DNA of 32,749 nt from Fimbriimonadaceae bacterium (GTDB lineage: Bacteria; Armatimonadota; Fimbriimonadia; Fimbriimonadales; Fimbriimonadaceae): the NCBI GenBank assembly GCA_019638775.1, contig JAHBTD010000008.1:1-32749 (forward strand). Reading direction: 5' to 3'. Every line of letters begins with the position of its first letter. The stretch's first letter is position 1. The position numbers and the translations under genes are program-made. Positions 21,750-29,970 of this stretch are shown one piece after another. The notes beneath the pieces were generated by a model. It was given only the letters and a program-made list of their open reading frames with translations, searched no databases and was not told where the DNA came from.

Positions 21750-24482
21750 TCACTTCCCTGCTACCCTGATCCTCGCATCCACAATGCTGTAGCCCTGTCC
21801 CGGCGGAAGGGCGAAGATCGGATTGAGGTCCAGTTCCACGATCTCCGGCACCTCTTCGACTAACCGCGAGAGCCGCAGCAGCAGATCCTGAATCGCATCG
21901 ACGTCGGCCGGCGGGTGCCCGCGATACCCTTGCAGTAGGCGATAGCCCTTTATGCTGCGAATGAGGTCGGCGGCATCCAGCTCCGTCAGCGGGGTGATCC
22001 GGAAACGCACATCTCCCAGAATTTCGACATGGATCCCGCCGAGCCCGAAGCCGATCAAGGGGCCGAAGGAGGGATCTTGAACCATCCCCGCCATCATCTC
22101 GACGCCGCCTTTCACCATCGGCTGGACGAGCACGCCTTCCATCGCGTCCGTCTGCTGCTCTTGAGACAGGCGTGCGGCGATCTCCTCATACGCATGGCGC
22201 ACCTCGGCCTTACTCGTGAGATTCAGATGCACGCCGCCGATCTCCGTCTTATGGACGAGGGTATGCGAGGCTAATTTCACGGCGACCGGAAAGCCGATCT
22301 GCGCAGCAAGTGCGGCGGCCTCCTCGGCGCTGGTCGCCACTCCGCCCGGAGGCAGCGTGATTGCCATGGCGGACAAGACCGCGCGCGTTTCAGTGACCGT
22401 CAACCAGCCGCCTCCCCTGGTGGCCAGCACGTCGCGGCAGATGGTCTGAACGGCCGGCAGATCCAGATCGTCGAAGTCGGGCACCATGCCGAGCGGGCGA
22501 TCGCGCCACTGGACGTATCTGGCGATGGTGCCTAGGACACGCGCGGGGAGTTCAGGCAGGCCGAACGTCGGAATGGTTTCCCCGGGCAGGGATAATCGGC
22601 GCTCGCGATCGGACTCCACCATCCAGCCCACATAGACCGGCTTCTTGATCGGCTGTGCCGCCCGCGCCGCAGCAATCCCTCGGGTGATGCCTGCCGCAAT
22701 CGGATCGACGTCGGTGCTGGTGACGGCGATGTACAAGATGATCAAAGCGTCGATGTCGTCGGAGGTCAGGAGCGTGTGGATGGCCTCATGGTACTGCTCA
22801 GGGCCGGCCGAAGCGATTAAGTCGACCGGGTTGCGCAGCGAGGCGGAGGCGGGGAGAAACGGCGAAAGCCGCGTGATCGTCGCCTGAGACAACTCCGGCA
22901 CCTCCAGGCCGGCTGCTTCACAGGCATCCGCGCAGAGAATGGCCGGCCCGCCTGCATTGGTCAGGATGCCGACCCGTGTGCCTTTGGGCAAAGGCTGCTC
23001 CGACAGAGCCGCCGCGAGCGCGAACATATCTTCCAGCGTATCGGCCCGCAGAATGCCAGTTTGTTGAAACAAGGCCTCGACCGCGACATCGTTGGCGGCC
23101 AGCGCGGCGGTGTGTGAGCCGGCGGCACGTTTGCCGGACGATGTCCGGCCTGCTTTGAGTGCGACGATCGGTTTGTTGCGGCTGACTCGCCGCGCGATGT
23201 GCGCGAACCGCCTGGGGTTCCCGAACGATTCCACATACAACAAAATGACGGTTGTGGCGTGATCACTCTCCCAATACTGCAACAGGTCGTTCACGGAGAC
23301 ATCCGCCTTGTTGCCGACGCTGACGAAGGTCGACAGGCCGAGTTGCAATCGTCGTGACGCCGCGAGCAGGGCCAGCCCCAAGGCGCCGCTTTGGGATGAC
23401 ATCGCAATCGAACCGGCGAGCGGAAAGGTGGAGGTGAAGGTGGCGTTGAGCTGCACCGACGGGTCTGTATTCAGGATGCCGAAGCAGTTCGGCCCGACCA
23501 TGCGCATGCCATGCTGCCGGACCTTGTCCAACAGTTGCGCTTGCAGTCGACGCCCTTCCTCGCCGACCTCGGCGAACCCGGCAGTGATGACCACCAGGGC
23601 GCGGACTCCGGTTGCCGCGCAGTCGTCCACCACGGAAAGGACCGCGTCTTTGGGCACGGCAATGACTGCGAGATCGGCCGGTTCCGGCAGGGCATGGAGC
23701 GAGGGAAAGGTGTCGACCCCCGCGATTGTGGATGCATGCGGGTTGACGGCGTAGCAGCGCCCGCGAAATCCATTGCTGTGGAGCGCGTCGAGGAGGCGAT
23801 ACCCGATACTCTGCGGAGAGCGAGAGGCGCCGATCACGGCGACGGTGCGGGGATGGAAGAGGGGACGCAGTGAGGCGGTTGTGGCGACCCGCTCGCGCCA
23901 TTCCGATTGCCGCACGCTCTCATCGGTTGGGGTCAGCGATAATTCGACCTCCATGTCGCCGCCGTCAAGATGTTCTTCCATGGTGAAGCCGGATGTGGCG
24001 AACACCTCACGCATCGCCAGATTGTCGGCATGGGTGATGGCCCAGAGTTTGGTGAACCCGTGCCGGATGGCGAGTAGGGCCAGACGTTCGAGCAGAATCG
24101 TGCCGAGCCCGTGCCCATGGAGCCGGTCGTCGACGGCCATGGCGACTTCCGCCTCATGCGGGTTTCGCGCATGGTACGACCCTGAAGCGATAATGCTCAG
24201 CGTATCGTCCTGGCGCCGGAGAGCGAGCAGCGTGAGGCTCCGCTGTGGCTGCGACGAATCGCAGAGTGTGCGGATCACCTCGGCGGGGGGATCGGTTTCC
24301 GAGAAAAATCGATGGCGCGTTGCCGCCGGAGAGAGACGTTCGACGAAGCGTTGCAACTCGTCGGCGTCGCCTGGTTGCGCGATCCGCAGCAAGGCCGTGG
24401 TGCCATCGCTCAGGATCGTGTGCCCCGCGTCTGGTCCATCGTCCCGTAGGGGGGGTATGTGGCGCGGGCGAAGACGTTGCAT
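21750..24482 (-). CDS. GNAT acetyltransferase fused to ADP-forming acyl-CoA synthetase
   Basis: A 910-residue multi-domain protein. Residues 20-185 are a GNAT acetyltransferase domain (acetyl-CoA loop around R120-LHGHGLG). Residues 205-300 are a CoA-binding domain (TVAVIGAS), residues 320-490 a succinyl-CoA-ligase-like domain, and residues 670-905 an ATP-grasp domain (GFPVAVKLAS, HKTEIGGV). The phospho-histidine of ADP-forming acetyl-CoA synthetases appears kept as H457 in GSHTAALAAND. Fusions of this kind include lysine acetyltransferases (Pat/PatA) that silence acetyl-CoA synthetase; as far as I recall, some have lost this histidine. The enzyme may make ATP and acetate from acetyl-CoA, regulate by acetylation, or both. 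It is last in the Hsp20 operon, four bases after the upstream gene. Confidence 0.9.
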   Translation of the reverse strand: MQRLRPRHIPPLRDDGPDAGHTILSDGTTALLRIAQPGDADELQRFVERLSPAATRHRFFSETDPPAEVIRTLCDSSQPQRSLTLLALRRQDDTLSIIASGSYHARNPHEAEVAMAVDDRLHGHGLGTILLERLALLAIRHGFTKLWAITHADNLAMREVFATSGFTMEEHLDGGDMEVELSLTPTDESVRQSEWRERVATTASLRPLFHPRTVAVIGASRSPQSIGYRLLDALHSNGFRGRCYAVNPHASTIAGVDTFPSLHALPEPADLAVIAVPKDAVLSVVDDCAATGVRALVVITAGFAEVGEEGRRLQAQLLDKVRQHGMRMVGPNCFGILNTDPSVQLNATFTSTFPLAGSIAMSSQSGALGLALLAASRRLQLGLSTFVSVGNKADVSVNDLLQYWESDHATTVILLYVESFGNPRRFAHIARRVSRNKPIVALKAGRTSSGKRAAGSHTAALAANDVAVEALFQQTGILRADTLEDMFALAAALSEQPLPKGTRVGILTNAGGPAILCADACEAAGLEVPELSQATITRLSPFLPASASLRNPVDLIASAGPEQYHEAIHTLLTSDDIDALIILYIAVTSTDVDPIAAGITRGIAAARAAQPIKKPVYVGWMVESDRERRLSLPGETIPTFGLPELPARVLGTIARYVQWRDRPLGMVPDFDDLDLPAVQTICRDVLATRGGGWLTVTETRAVLSAMAITLPPGGVATSAEEAAALAAQIGFPVAVKLASHTLVHKTEIGGVHLNLTSKAEVRHAYEEIAARLSQEQQTDAMEGVLVQPMVKGGVEMMAGMVQDPSFGPLIGFGLGGIHVEILGDVRFRITPLTELDAADLIRSIKGYRLLQGYRGHPPADVDAIQDLLLRLSRLVEEVPEIVELDLNPIFALPPGQGYSIVDARIRVAGK

Positions 24483-24486
24483 CGAA

Positions 24487-25686
24487 TCACCTCGTCAGCA
24501 GGCTCGGTTTCACGATCAGCAGCAACCCCAGTGCGATCATGACCGCGCCGCTGAGGAGTTTCAACCACCGGCCTTCGCGTTCGTCCAACTTGCGGCGTCC
24601 CAAGGTGACGACCGCCAGCGTGACCATCAGCGCATCGTCGGCGATGTAGGCGAGATTGTAAAGCCCGAGGTAGGCATAGTAGTGCCAGGTTGGCAGATGG
24701 TAGGTGCTCAACACCTGGGTGTAGAGGGCGGGGAATCCGGCCGTGCACAGTAACTCGACGAGGTTGACCAAGCCCGCCAGCACGATCACGCCGACCAGGG
24801 CGCCGGCTCGATGTTCCGCCTGGACGATCCGGCGGATCCTCGCATAGAGCCCAGGCTTGGCGGCGTCCGGAATGCTCAACGAAAATCCCCGCCGGAACGC
24901 GAAAAAGTCTTTCACGTTCACCAGGCCGATCCCTATGGCCAGCGCTCCCAATATGAACTGGACGGCATGGGACAGGCCGATCAGTAGAAACAGGTTCAGC
25001 CAGGCCGCCATAAAGGCAAAATAGATGAGACCGCTCACCAGCACGAAGGTGCCGGAGATGAGCACCATGCCGAAGCGGTCGCGCAGGGTCGCCAGCAACG
25101 ACAAGAGAAACAGGAGGACCCACATCGCACAGGGATTGAAGCCGTCGAGCAGGCCGATGGCGAGCGTGAACAGTGGAAGGCCCAACTCAGCGACGCCGAC
25201 GCGGCCCACCCACGGCAGCACGATGGTATCCGCCTCAGCCGTGGCTTGGGCTTTGGCCTGGCAGTCCGGCTGGGCCGGGCGGCAGGCGACAAACGGTTCG
25301 GCGGCTGGCGTGGTGGGGGGATGCTCGAGCATGGCGAGGAGACGGGCGCCGGTGGTGTGATCGTCCTGGTATCCGACGATCAGTTCCCCATTCAGATAGA
25401 ACGCCGGCACTCCGACCACCGAGAGGGCCTGGTCTTGCGCGAGCCTGTGCAGTCGTGCCAACGCATCGCGATCGACCGCGATGTCGTGAAACAGGATGCG
25501 GAGGTCGGGATGAGTCCGTCGAAGCTGTTCGAGAAAGACTTTCGCCGCCTCGCAATGGGGGCAGCCGGTACGTACGAACACTTCCACATCGGGGGCCGGC
25601 TCCGAGGTCATGCCGACTCCCGGCCTTATGACCAGACAGAAGAGGAGCAGGAGCAGGCCGGTGCCCACGTGTCCATACCGAACCAT
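24487..25686 (-). CDS. Thioredoxin/glutaredoxin-domain membrane protein, DsbD/CcdA-like
   Basis: A 399-residue protein. After an N-terminal signal or anchor comes a thioredoxin-fold domain with the redox pair C42-P-H-C45 and a cis-proline loop VVGVPAFYLNG. The second half has about six membrane helices beginning GLLDGFNPCAMWVLLF, the NPC motif of DsbD/CcdA-type electron conductors, with a second membrane cysteine in ELLCTAGFPALY. Such proteins carry electrons across the membrane to keep periplasmic thiols reduced, as needed for cytochrome c maturation. Its place after a cytochrome c gene fits. The thioredoxin domain at the N terminus rather than the C terminus differs from DsbD. Confidence 0.86.
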   Translation of the reverse strand: MVRYGHVGTGLLLLLFCLVIRPGVGMTSEPAPDVEVFVRTGCPHCEAAKVFLEQLRRTHPDLRILFHDIAVDRDALARLHRLAQDQALSVVGVPAFYLNGELIVGYQDDHTTGARLLAMLEHPPTTPAAEPFVACRPAQPDCQAKAQATAEADTIVLPWVGRVGVAELGLPLFTLAIGLLDGFNPCAMWVLLFLLSLLATLRDRFGMVLISGTFVLVSGLIYFAFMAAWLNLFLLIGLSHAVQFILGALAIGIGLVNVKDFFAFRRGFSLSIPDAAKPGLYARIRRIVQAEHRAGALVGVIVLAGLVNLVELLCTAGFPALYTQVLSTYHLPTWHYYAYLGLYNLAYIADDALMVTLAVVTLGRRKLDEREGRWLKLLSGAVMIALGLLLIVKPSLLTR

Positions 25687-25705
25687 ACGGCCTCCGGCCC
25701 GTCGG

Positions 25706-26068
25706 CTAACTCACAAATTCGGGTGCCGCGACGGAACGGATATAGGACAACACGTCCAGCATTTGTTGATCCGTCAATTTCCCCCGATAGCCGTGCATGG
25801 GGCTGAACAGGGCCCCGTTCGCAATCGTGATCAGCAATTCCCAATCGGTTTTCACCCGCGAGTTGACCGACTGAAAATTCGCCGGCCGCACGATCAGATA
25901 CTGCCCATCCGGTCCGTTCCCGTCCAGTTTGTCGCCATGGCACCGGAGGCAGTTTTTTTCATAGATGGCCTGGCCGTCGCGAGGATTGCCGCGATTGGTC
26001 TGGCCGGCGGCCCAGGTGCTTCCCAGGATCACGAGGCAAAGAGCGCAGAGAATACTGAAGGTTTTCAT
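25706..26068 (-). CDS. Monohaem cytochrome c, periplasmic
   Basis: A 120-residue cytochrome c with a signal peptide (about residues 1-22), haem site C40-L-R-C43-H44 and axial M91 in LFSPMHGY. It is a paralogue of the cytochrome at 6778-7143: haem and methionine are in register within one residue and most of the fold is conserved. AAGGAG lies before the ATG. It sits between a universal stress protein gene and the thioredoxin/DsbD-like gene, 19 bases from the latter. The two paralogues probably serve the same type of partner under different conditions, since their upstream regions differ. Confidence 0.9.
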   Translation of the reverse strand: MKTFSILCALCLVILGSTWAAGQTNRGNPRDGQAIYEKNCLRCHGDKLDGNGPDGQYLIVRPANFQSVNSRVKTDWELLITIANGALFSPMHGYRGKLTDQQMLDVLSYIRSVAAPEFVS

Positions 26069-26127
26069 GCGGGACTCCTTTATGGTTCGACGATGATTCG
26101 ATGTCTTCCGAAAGATTGCCGCTCACC

Positions 26128-26985
26128 TCATCGTACTAACAACACGGGACAGGGGACCTGGTGGAGCAGTGCGTGAGAAATACTCCCCAGAAGAAACCGC
26201 TCCAGTCCTTTCCGTCCGTGTGAGCCGATGATCAACAGGTCTGCCGATTTGGCGCGTTCCGTCAAAATGTCCGTGGGATCGCCCACACTCACCTGCGTCC
26301 CGACCGTATACCGGTTGTTCATCACCGAGGCGGCGAGCTGTTTGACCAAATCTTCCGCCGAGCGTACGGCGATGCCGGTCCAGTCTTGAAGCGGAAAGAG
26401 GCTGAAGGGATCGGTGGCGGGAATGGGCCGCACCACGCTCACAATGGTGAGATCGACCGGATTTCTAAACGGGTGGGCGAGCAGCCAGGATTTGATGCGC
26501 TCGGCGTCCTCATGTCCTTCGACGGCCACCGTGACTCGCTTGACCGGTCCCTCCCGTTCCTTCACGATCAACGTCGTACAATCCGCATGCAGCGCGACGC
26601 GATGGGAGACACTGCCCAGGACGAATTCGCCGACACGCCCGCGTCCCCGCGCGCCGAGCACGATCAGCTCCGGACGAAGATCCCGCGCCTTGTCCAGAAT
26701 CAGCGATGCCGGTTTGGCGAACTCACAGACGCGGGTGATGGACACTCCCTTCGCGGGCAGGAGCGTGGTGGTGTGATCCAGGAGCTGCTCGCCCGCCTTC
26801 TTCATGGCAGTGCGGAAGTCGTCATAGCCCTGCATGCTGCTCACTTCCGCGACGATGGGATATTGAAACATCCCGAGGTCGATTCCATGCAGCAGAACGA
26901 CCTCATGCAGATCGTAGAGATACGAGGCTTCTCGAACGGCCGCAAACGCCTGCTCCGACCAGTCCAGTGCGATCAGAACGCGCAT
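26128..26985 (-). CDS. Tandem-domain universal stress protein
   Basis: A 285-residue protein with two UspA domains (about residues 1-145 and 150-285). Both keep the nucleotide-binding pattern G-x2-G-x9-G-S: GARGRGRVGEFVLGS in the first and GSHGRKGLERFLLGS in the second, so ATP-binding Usp types are likely. It begins RVLIALDWSEQAF, the usual Usp first strand. These proteins accumulate under starvation, oxygen limitation and other stresses; the biochemical role is poorly defined. GGAAGGAGG precedes the ATG. It fits the stress character of this - strand run. Confidence 0.92.
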   Translation of the reverse strand: MRVLIALDWSEQAFAAVREASYLYDLHEVVLLHGIDLGMFQYPIVAEVSSMQGYDDFRTAMKKAGEQLLDHTTTLLPAKGVSITRVCEFAKPASLILDKARDLRPELIVLGARGRGRVGEFVLGSVSHRVALHADCTTLIVKEREGPVKRVTVAVEGHEDAERIKSWLLAHPFRNPVDLTIVSVVRPIPATDPFSLFPLQDWTGIAVRSAEDLVKQLAASVMNNRYTVGTQVSVGDPTDILTERAKSADLLIIGSHGRKGLERFLLGSISHALLHQVPCPVLLVR

Positions 26986-26998
26986 AGGCCTCCTTCCT

Positions 26999-27550
26999 TT
27001 AGAACAACGGATGCGGCGACGTGCCGAAGGGCATCAACCGCGGGGAATCGCCGACGTTGCCTCGAATGCGCCACTGTCCGTCTTCGAACGTCATGTAGTG
27101 AACTTCTTCATACCAACTATCGATCGGGACACGTAAGCCGCCGGTCTTTGAGCGTCCGGACAAGCTGCCGGTGCAGGTGACTTCGATGATAGTGTTCGAG
27201 CCGCTGCCGACCTTGGCCAGCCTTGAAAAGTGATGGGTATCGGTGAGGTCCTGGAATTCATCGAAGAGATCGGCCCACACCTTCCGCATGTCGGATTTTT
27301 TGAGTCCGTGATAGTCGTACTGTTCCGAATAGAGGGCCATCACGCCATCGAGGTCGCGTGTGCGGATGGCCTCATCAGCCGCACGAAAGGTGCGCATGAC
27401 CGCCTCTGTCGTCGCCTGATCCAGCTCAGCGGCCGCGTCCGGCAGCATCCGCACCTCGGCCCTCGCTGCCGGTAGGATGGCGAGTAGAACCAGGATTCCA
27501 CCGATCAGCAATCCGCTCCATTGTATCCCTCTCCGCCGCCGTTCCCCCAT
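26999..27550 (-). CDS. Secreted SnoaL/NTF2-like protein
   Basis: A 183-residue exported protein. An arginine-rich start and hydrophobic core (residues 10-28, ending ARA) form a signal peptide. The mature domain has the NTF2-like cone-fold pattern: helix AVMRTFRAADEAIRTRDLDG, then MALYSEQYDYHGLKKSD, and C-terminal strands WYEEVHYMTFEDGQWRI. Such domains are found in nuclear-transport-factor-like binding proteins and small isomerases; no catalytic residues are clear. The start at 27550 is set by GAGGGGG and the signal peptide. Function unknown. Confidence 0.77.
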   Translation of the reverse strand: MGERRRRGIQWSGLLIGGILVLLAILPAARAEVRMLPDAAAELDQATTEAVMRTFRAADEAIRTRDLDGVMALYSEQYDYHGLKKSDMRKVWADLFDEFQDLTDTHHFSRLAKVGSGSNTIIEVTCTGSLSGRSKTGGLRVPIDSWYEEVHYMTFEDGQWRIRGNVGDSPRLMPFGTSPHPLF

Positions 27551-27615
27551 GACCCCCTCGCCTCGACCGTTCCGATTACTGCGTGCACCCGGCGCGCCCT
27601 GTTCACGCCGAGGGC

Positions 27616-28110
27616 CTAACCGGTCCAGGTGATCCGGACAAACTCTTCGTCCTGATCGTATTGAATGTCCAATTCTCCATGGTGTGCATGTTTGAGCGCT
27701 TCGCCGATGCGCCGGGGCAAATGGGCGTCGGTGGTGAGGACGACCAGCCCCTCGGTCCGGTCTTCGATCGTCATGATGCGAGCCATGGGGTGGGAGTTCT
27801 TTTCCTGCGCCTCGGTATTGTGAATCAGCCCCATCACCTGATCGCGATGCTGGGTCGTATATGGCCCTTTCAGGGTCACGAATCCCTTGGGATTCTTGTC
27901 CTGGATCCGCAGGCATGCGGGACAGGTGATTGGTTCGGCATCTGCCGGTTTGGCTTCCCAGGTCCAGCGACCTTTTTGGTAGAGGGCGCCGCACGTGGTG
28001 CAGACCGTCGGCTCCTTCAACTTGCCCGGCATCTTGTACGAATCGTGTTTATATTCCTCAACGAATCGATCGCGGCGCGCGCTGTGGCCGCCTTCCGTCT
28101 GTTTGTTCAT
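27616..28110 (-). CDS. Zinc-ribbon protein, BCAM0308-like
   Basis: A 164-residue protein with a treble-clef or zinc-ribbon: C37-T-T-C40 and C63-P-A-C66. The N-terminal end is basic; after the ribbon come KGFVTLKGPY and a C-terminal alpha/beta domain with EGLVVLTTDAHLPRRIG. This matches small proteins annotated BCAM0308 or NMD3-like, often next to stress and anaerobiosis genes. Nucleic-acid or ribosome binding is a guess from the ribbon. Start 28110 is preferred over 28116 because AAAGGGG is then nine bases away rather than three. Confidence 0.75.
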   Translation of the reverse strand: MNKQTEGGHSARRDRFVEEYKHDSYKMPGKLKEPTVCTTCGALYQKGRWTWEAKPADAEPITCPACLRIQDKNPKGFVTLKGPYTTQHRDQVMGLIHNTEAQEKNSHPMARIMTIEDRTEGLVVLTTDAHLPRRIGEALKHAHHGELDIQYDQDEEFVRITWTG

Positions 28111-28131
28111 TGCCATACGCCCCTTTCCTGG

Positions 28132-28161
28132 CCGGAGCGCCGGTTCGTGGCGCTCTCCCGG
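28132..28161 (-). terminator. Hairpin between phosphoribosyltransferase and zinc-ribbon genes
   Basis: CCGGAGCGCC (28132-28141) pairs with GGCGCTC (28149-28155) and CGG (28159-28161), with a three-base bulge and seven-base loop. It lies in the 54-base gap after the phosphoribosyltransferase stop. There is no T-run; it may cause partial termination or stabilise a processed mRNA end. Confidence 0.35.
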
Positions 28162-28164
28162 CGC

Positions 28165-28818
28165 TTATGACCTGCTCACAAATGCTTCTTCTGCGAGGTT
28201 GAGATACTGCAACACTTCTCGGTCTTCGACCTGTTCGAATTCCCGGTAGAAATTGCCGACGGCATAAAACGGGTCCGGTGTTCGGAGCACCACCAATTGA
28301 TCCACGATCGCCCGCGCCTGTTCCACGGTGCTGTGCGGACCGACCGGAACGGCCCCGATGACACGGCGGGGATGCGCCTGACGCACCGTCGCGACCGATG
28401 CAAAGAAGGTGGCGCCGGTTGCCAGTCCGTCGTCCACGAGAATCACCGTCCGGTCCTTGAGTGAGGGGAACGGCCGCCCCTGCCGGTAGAGGGCCACACG
28501 CCGGGCGACTTCCTTTTGCTGCGTCTGTACGGCGGCCGCCAGGTCTCGATCCGTCAATGAGAGGCCGGAGAGCGCCTCCCGATTCCAGTAGACCGCTCCC
28601 GTTTCACTGACCGCCCCCAGCGCATATTCCGGATTGCCGGGCGCGCCGATTTTACGTGTGATCAGCACATCCAGAGGCAGATGCAGCGCCAGACTCAATT
28701 GATAGGCTACTGCCACCCCTCCGCGCGGGAGCGCGAGCAGGATCGCCGCAGGATCGTTTCGGTATGCGGCTAATTCCTGTGCGAGCAGTTCGCCGGCTTC
28801 TTCACGGTTCTTGAACAT
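28165..28818 (-). CDS. Phosphoribosyltransferase-fold protein
   Basis: A 217-residue protein with the type I phosphoribosyltransferase core. The PRPP-binding loop is VILVDDGLATGAT near residues 125-137, preceded by the ILLALPRGGVAVA strand-loop and LITRKIGAPGNPEYALGAV. This branch is commonly annotated only as phosphoribosyltransferase and often occurs with Hsp20, Usp and dormancy-type genes, as here. The base accepted is unknown; a regulatory role is possible. It lies 52 bases after the small membrane protein gene. Confidence 0.87.
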   Translation of the reverse strand: MFKNREEAGELLAQELAAYRNDPAAILLALPRGGVAVAYQLSLALHLPLDVLITRKIGAPGNPEYALGAVSETGAVYWNREALSGLSLTDRDLAAAVQTQQKEVARRVALYRQGRPFPSLKDRTVILVDDGLATGATFFASVATVRQAHPRRVIGAVPVGPHSTVEQARAIVDQLVVLRTPDPFYAVGNFYREFEQVEDREVLQYLNLAEEAFVSRS

Positions 28819-28870
28819 GTCGCGTGCCCCTTATTCGCCTGTGTCGCACGGTGTGTCAGTCTTGTGCTGT

Positions 28871-29020
28871 CTACCAGAGCCCGCTGGTCACTCCCACGCC
28901 GATCAAAAAGAGTGCCACAACAATCATGAGGAACACCAACCACCGGTGATGGTGCGACGACCCCTCAGGATGCCAATGCATTTCCCAGGGAATATCCAAG
29001 TACCGAGGATGTTTGAACAT
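28871..29020 (-). CDS. Small single-pass membrane protein (49 residues)
   Basis: A short gene between Hsp20 and the phosphoribosyltransferase. AAGGAG lies seven bases before the ATG at 29020-29018, which begins 16 bases after the Hsp20 stop. The protein starts MFKHPRYLDIPWEMHWH, has a His-rich polar patch (HWHPEGSSHHHR) and ends in one hydrophobic helix (WLVFLMIVVALFLIGVG). The good ribosome site, helix and operon position argue that it is translated. The His cluster could bind metal. I recognise no family. Confidence 0.68.
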   Translation of the reverse strand: MFKHPRYLDIPWEMHWHPEGSSHHHRWLVFLMIVVALFLIGVGVTSGLW

Positions 29021-29036
29021 GGTCTGCTCCTTCCGC

Positions 29037-29510
29037 TCAGGAGACCTTGACCTCGATGGATTTCGGTTTGGCCTTCTCCGATTTCGGCAGATGGACCTTC
29101 AGCACACCGTCTTTGTACTCCGCCGCGACCCTGCTGCCATCGGCATCTTCCGGCAGCGTGAAGCTCCGCAGAAAACTGCCGTAGGCGCGCTCCACCCGGT
29201 GGTACTTCTTGTCTTTTTCTTCCTTCTCGTATTTCCGTTCGCCGGAAATGGCGAGCACATTGTCCTGCACGGTCAGCTTCACGTCTTCCTTTTTGATCTC
29301 CGGCAGCTCGGCTTTGATCAGATATTCCTTGTCGTCCTCCGTGATATCGACCAGCGGAGCCCATTCGGCTACCGAGATCGCTTCCTTTTGTCCTTCGACC
29401 TTCCCCTGGGGCCGTCCCCAGAGTGCCGACAGACGCTTCTCCACATCTTCCAGTTCTTTCCAAGGGTTCCACTGCGCGCGAAACGGTTCCCAGCGTGTCA
29501 GTCCACTCAT
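29037..29510 (-). CDS. Hsp20 small heat-shock protein
   Basis: A 157-residue small heat-shock protein. Residues 1-50 form the variable N-terminal arm (LTRWEPFRAQWNPWKELEDV), and residues 50-145 the alpha-crystallin domain with DITEDDKEYLIKAELP and the closing motif GVLKVHLPK. It holds unfolding proteins in a refoldable state. The canonical C-terminal I-x-I anchor is weak (IEVKV). The start at 29510 follows AAGGAG by eight bases. A -24/-12 promoter lies about 100 bases upstream and no sigma-32 promoter is apparent, so control by sigma-54 is suggested. First gene of a nine-gene run. Confidence 0.93.
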   Translation of the reverse strand: MSGLTRWEPFRAQWNPWKELEDVEKRLSALWGRPQGKVEGQKEAISVAEWAPLVDITEDDKEYLIKAELPEIKKEDVKLTVQDNVLAISGERKYEKEEKDKKYHRVERAYGSFLRSFTLPEDADGSRVAAEYKDGVLKVHLPKSEKAKPKSIEVKVS

Positions 29511-29601
29511 GATGCCGTCTCCTTTGTGCAAGCCTGTGGATGGTGCATCTGCGCCTGACCATCGACCATTCGTTCGTCACGCGCAACTGCTTCCGGACTA
29601 T

Positions 29602-29617
29602 TGCAGGCCCGATGCCA
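29602..29617 (-). promoter_or_regulatory. Sigma-54 (-24/-12) promoter for the Hsp20 operon
   Basis: On the - strand, TGGCATCGGGCCTGCA matches TGGCAC-N5-TTGCA with two mismatches and exact GG-N10-GC spacing (GG at 29616-29615, GC at 29604-29603). The start codon of Hsp20 is at 29510, leaving a leader of about 80 bases. A weaker similar site lies further upstream at 29740-29755. Confidence 0.58.
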
Positions 29618-29970
29618 GGAAGAAATCCTGCGATGGCCGCATCCGGGAGTGGCGAAAGTTCACTCGCTTAGAGCAATCGGCGAGGCGTCCTCCCGGTTGT
29701 CAGTGCCGGAGGGTGGGGCGATACGGGGCAGCAGCGCGGAGCGGCAATGGTGCCAATTACCTCATTGATTCCAGGCCGACCGTGCTTACATGAATAGGTG
29801 AAGGGAGGTGGAGCCAGGATAAGGTCGACATCCCCGCTTCCGTGCAGCGAAGAGTTGGTTCGGGGATTGCGTCTGTGCCGGTTTCGGGATCAGTTCTGAA
29901 GGGACGCGCTTCCATCTCGGTGCCAGTATGAGGCACGGCTCCAGTGGGAGCCCGATGAACGGGAGGCGCG

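Noticed and set aside
29740-29755. Second -24/-12-like site upstream of Hsp20
   Set aside because: TGGCAC and GG-N10-GC spacing are present, but the -12 element is CCGCT and it is about 240 bases from the gene; weaker than the site at 29602-29617.
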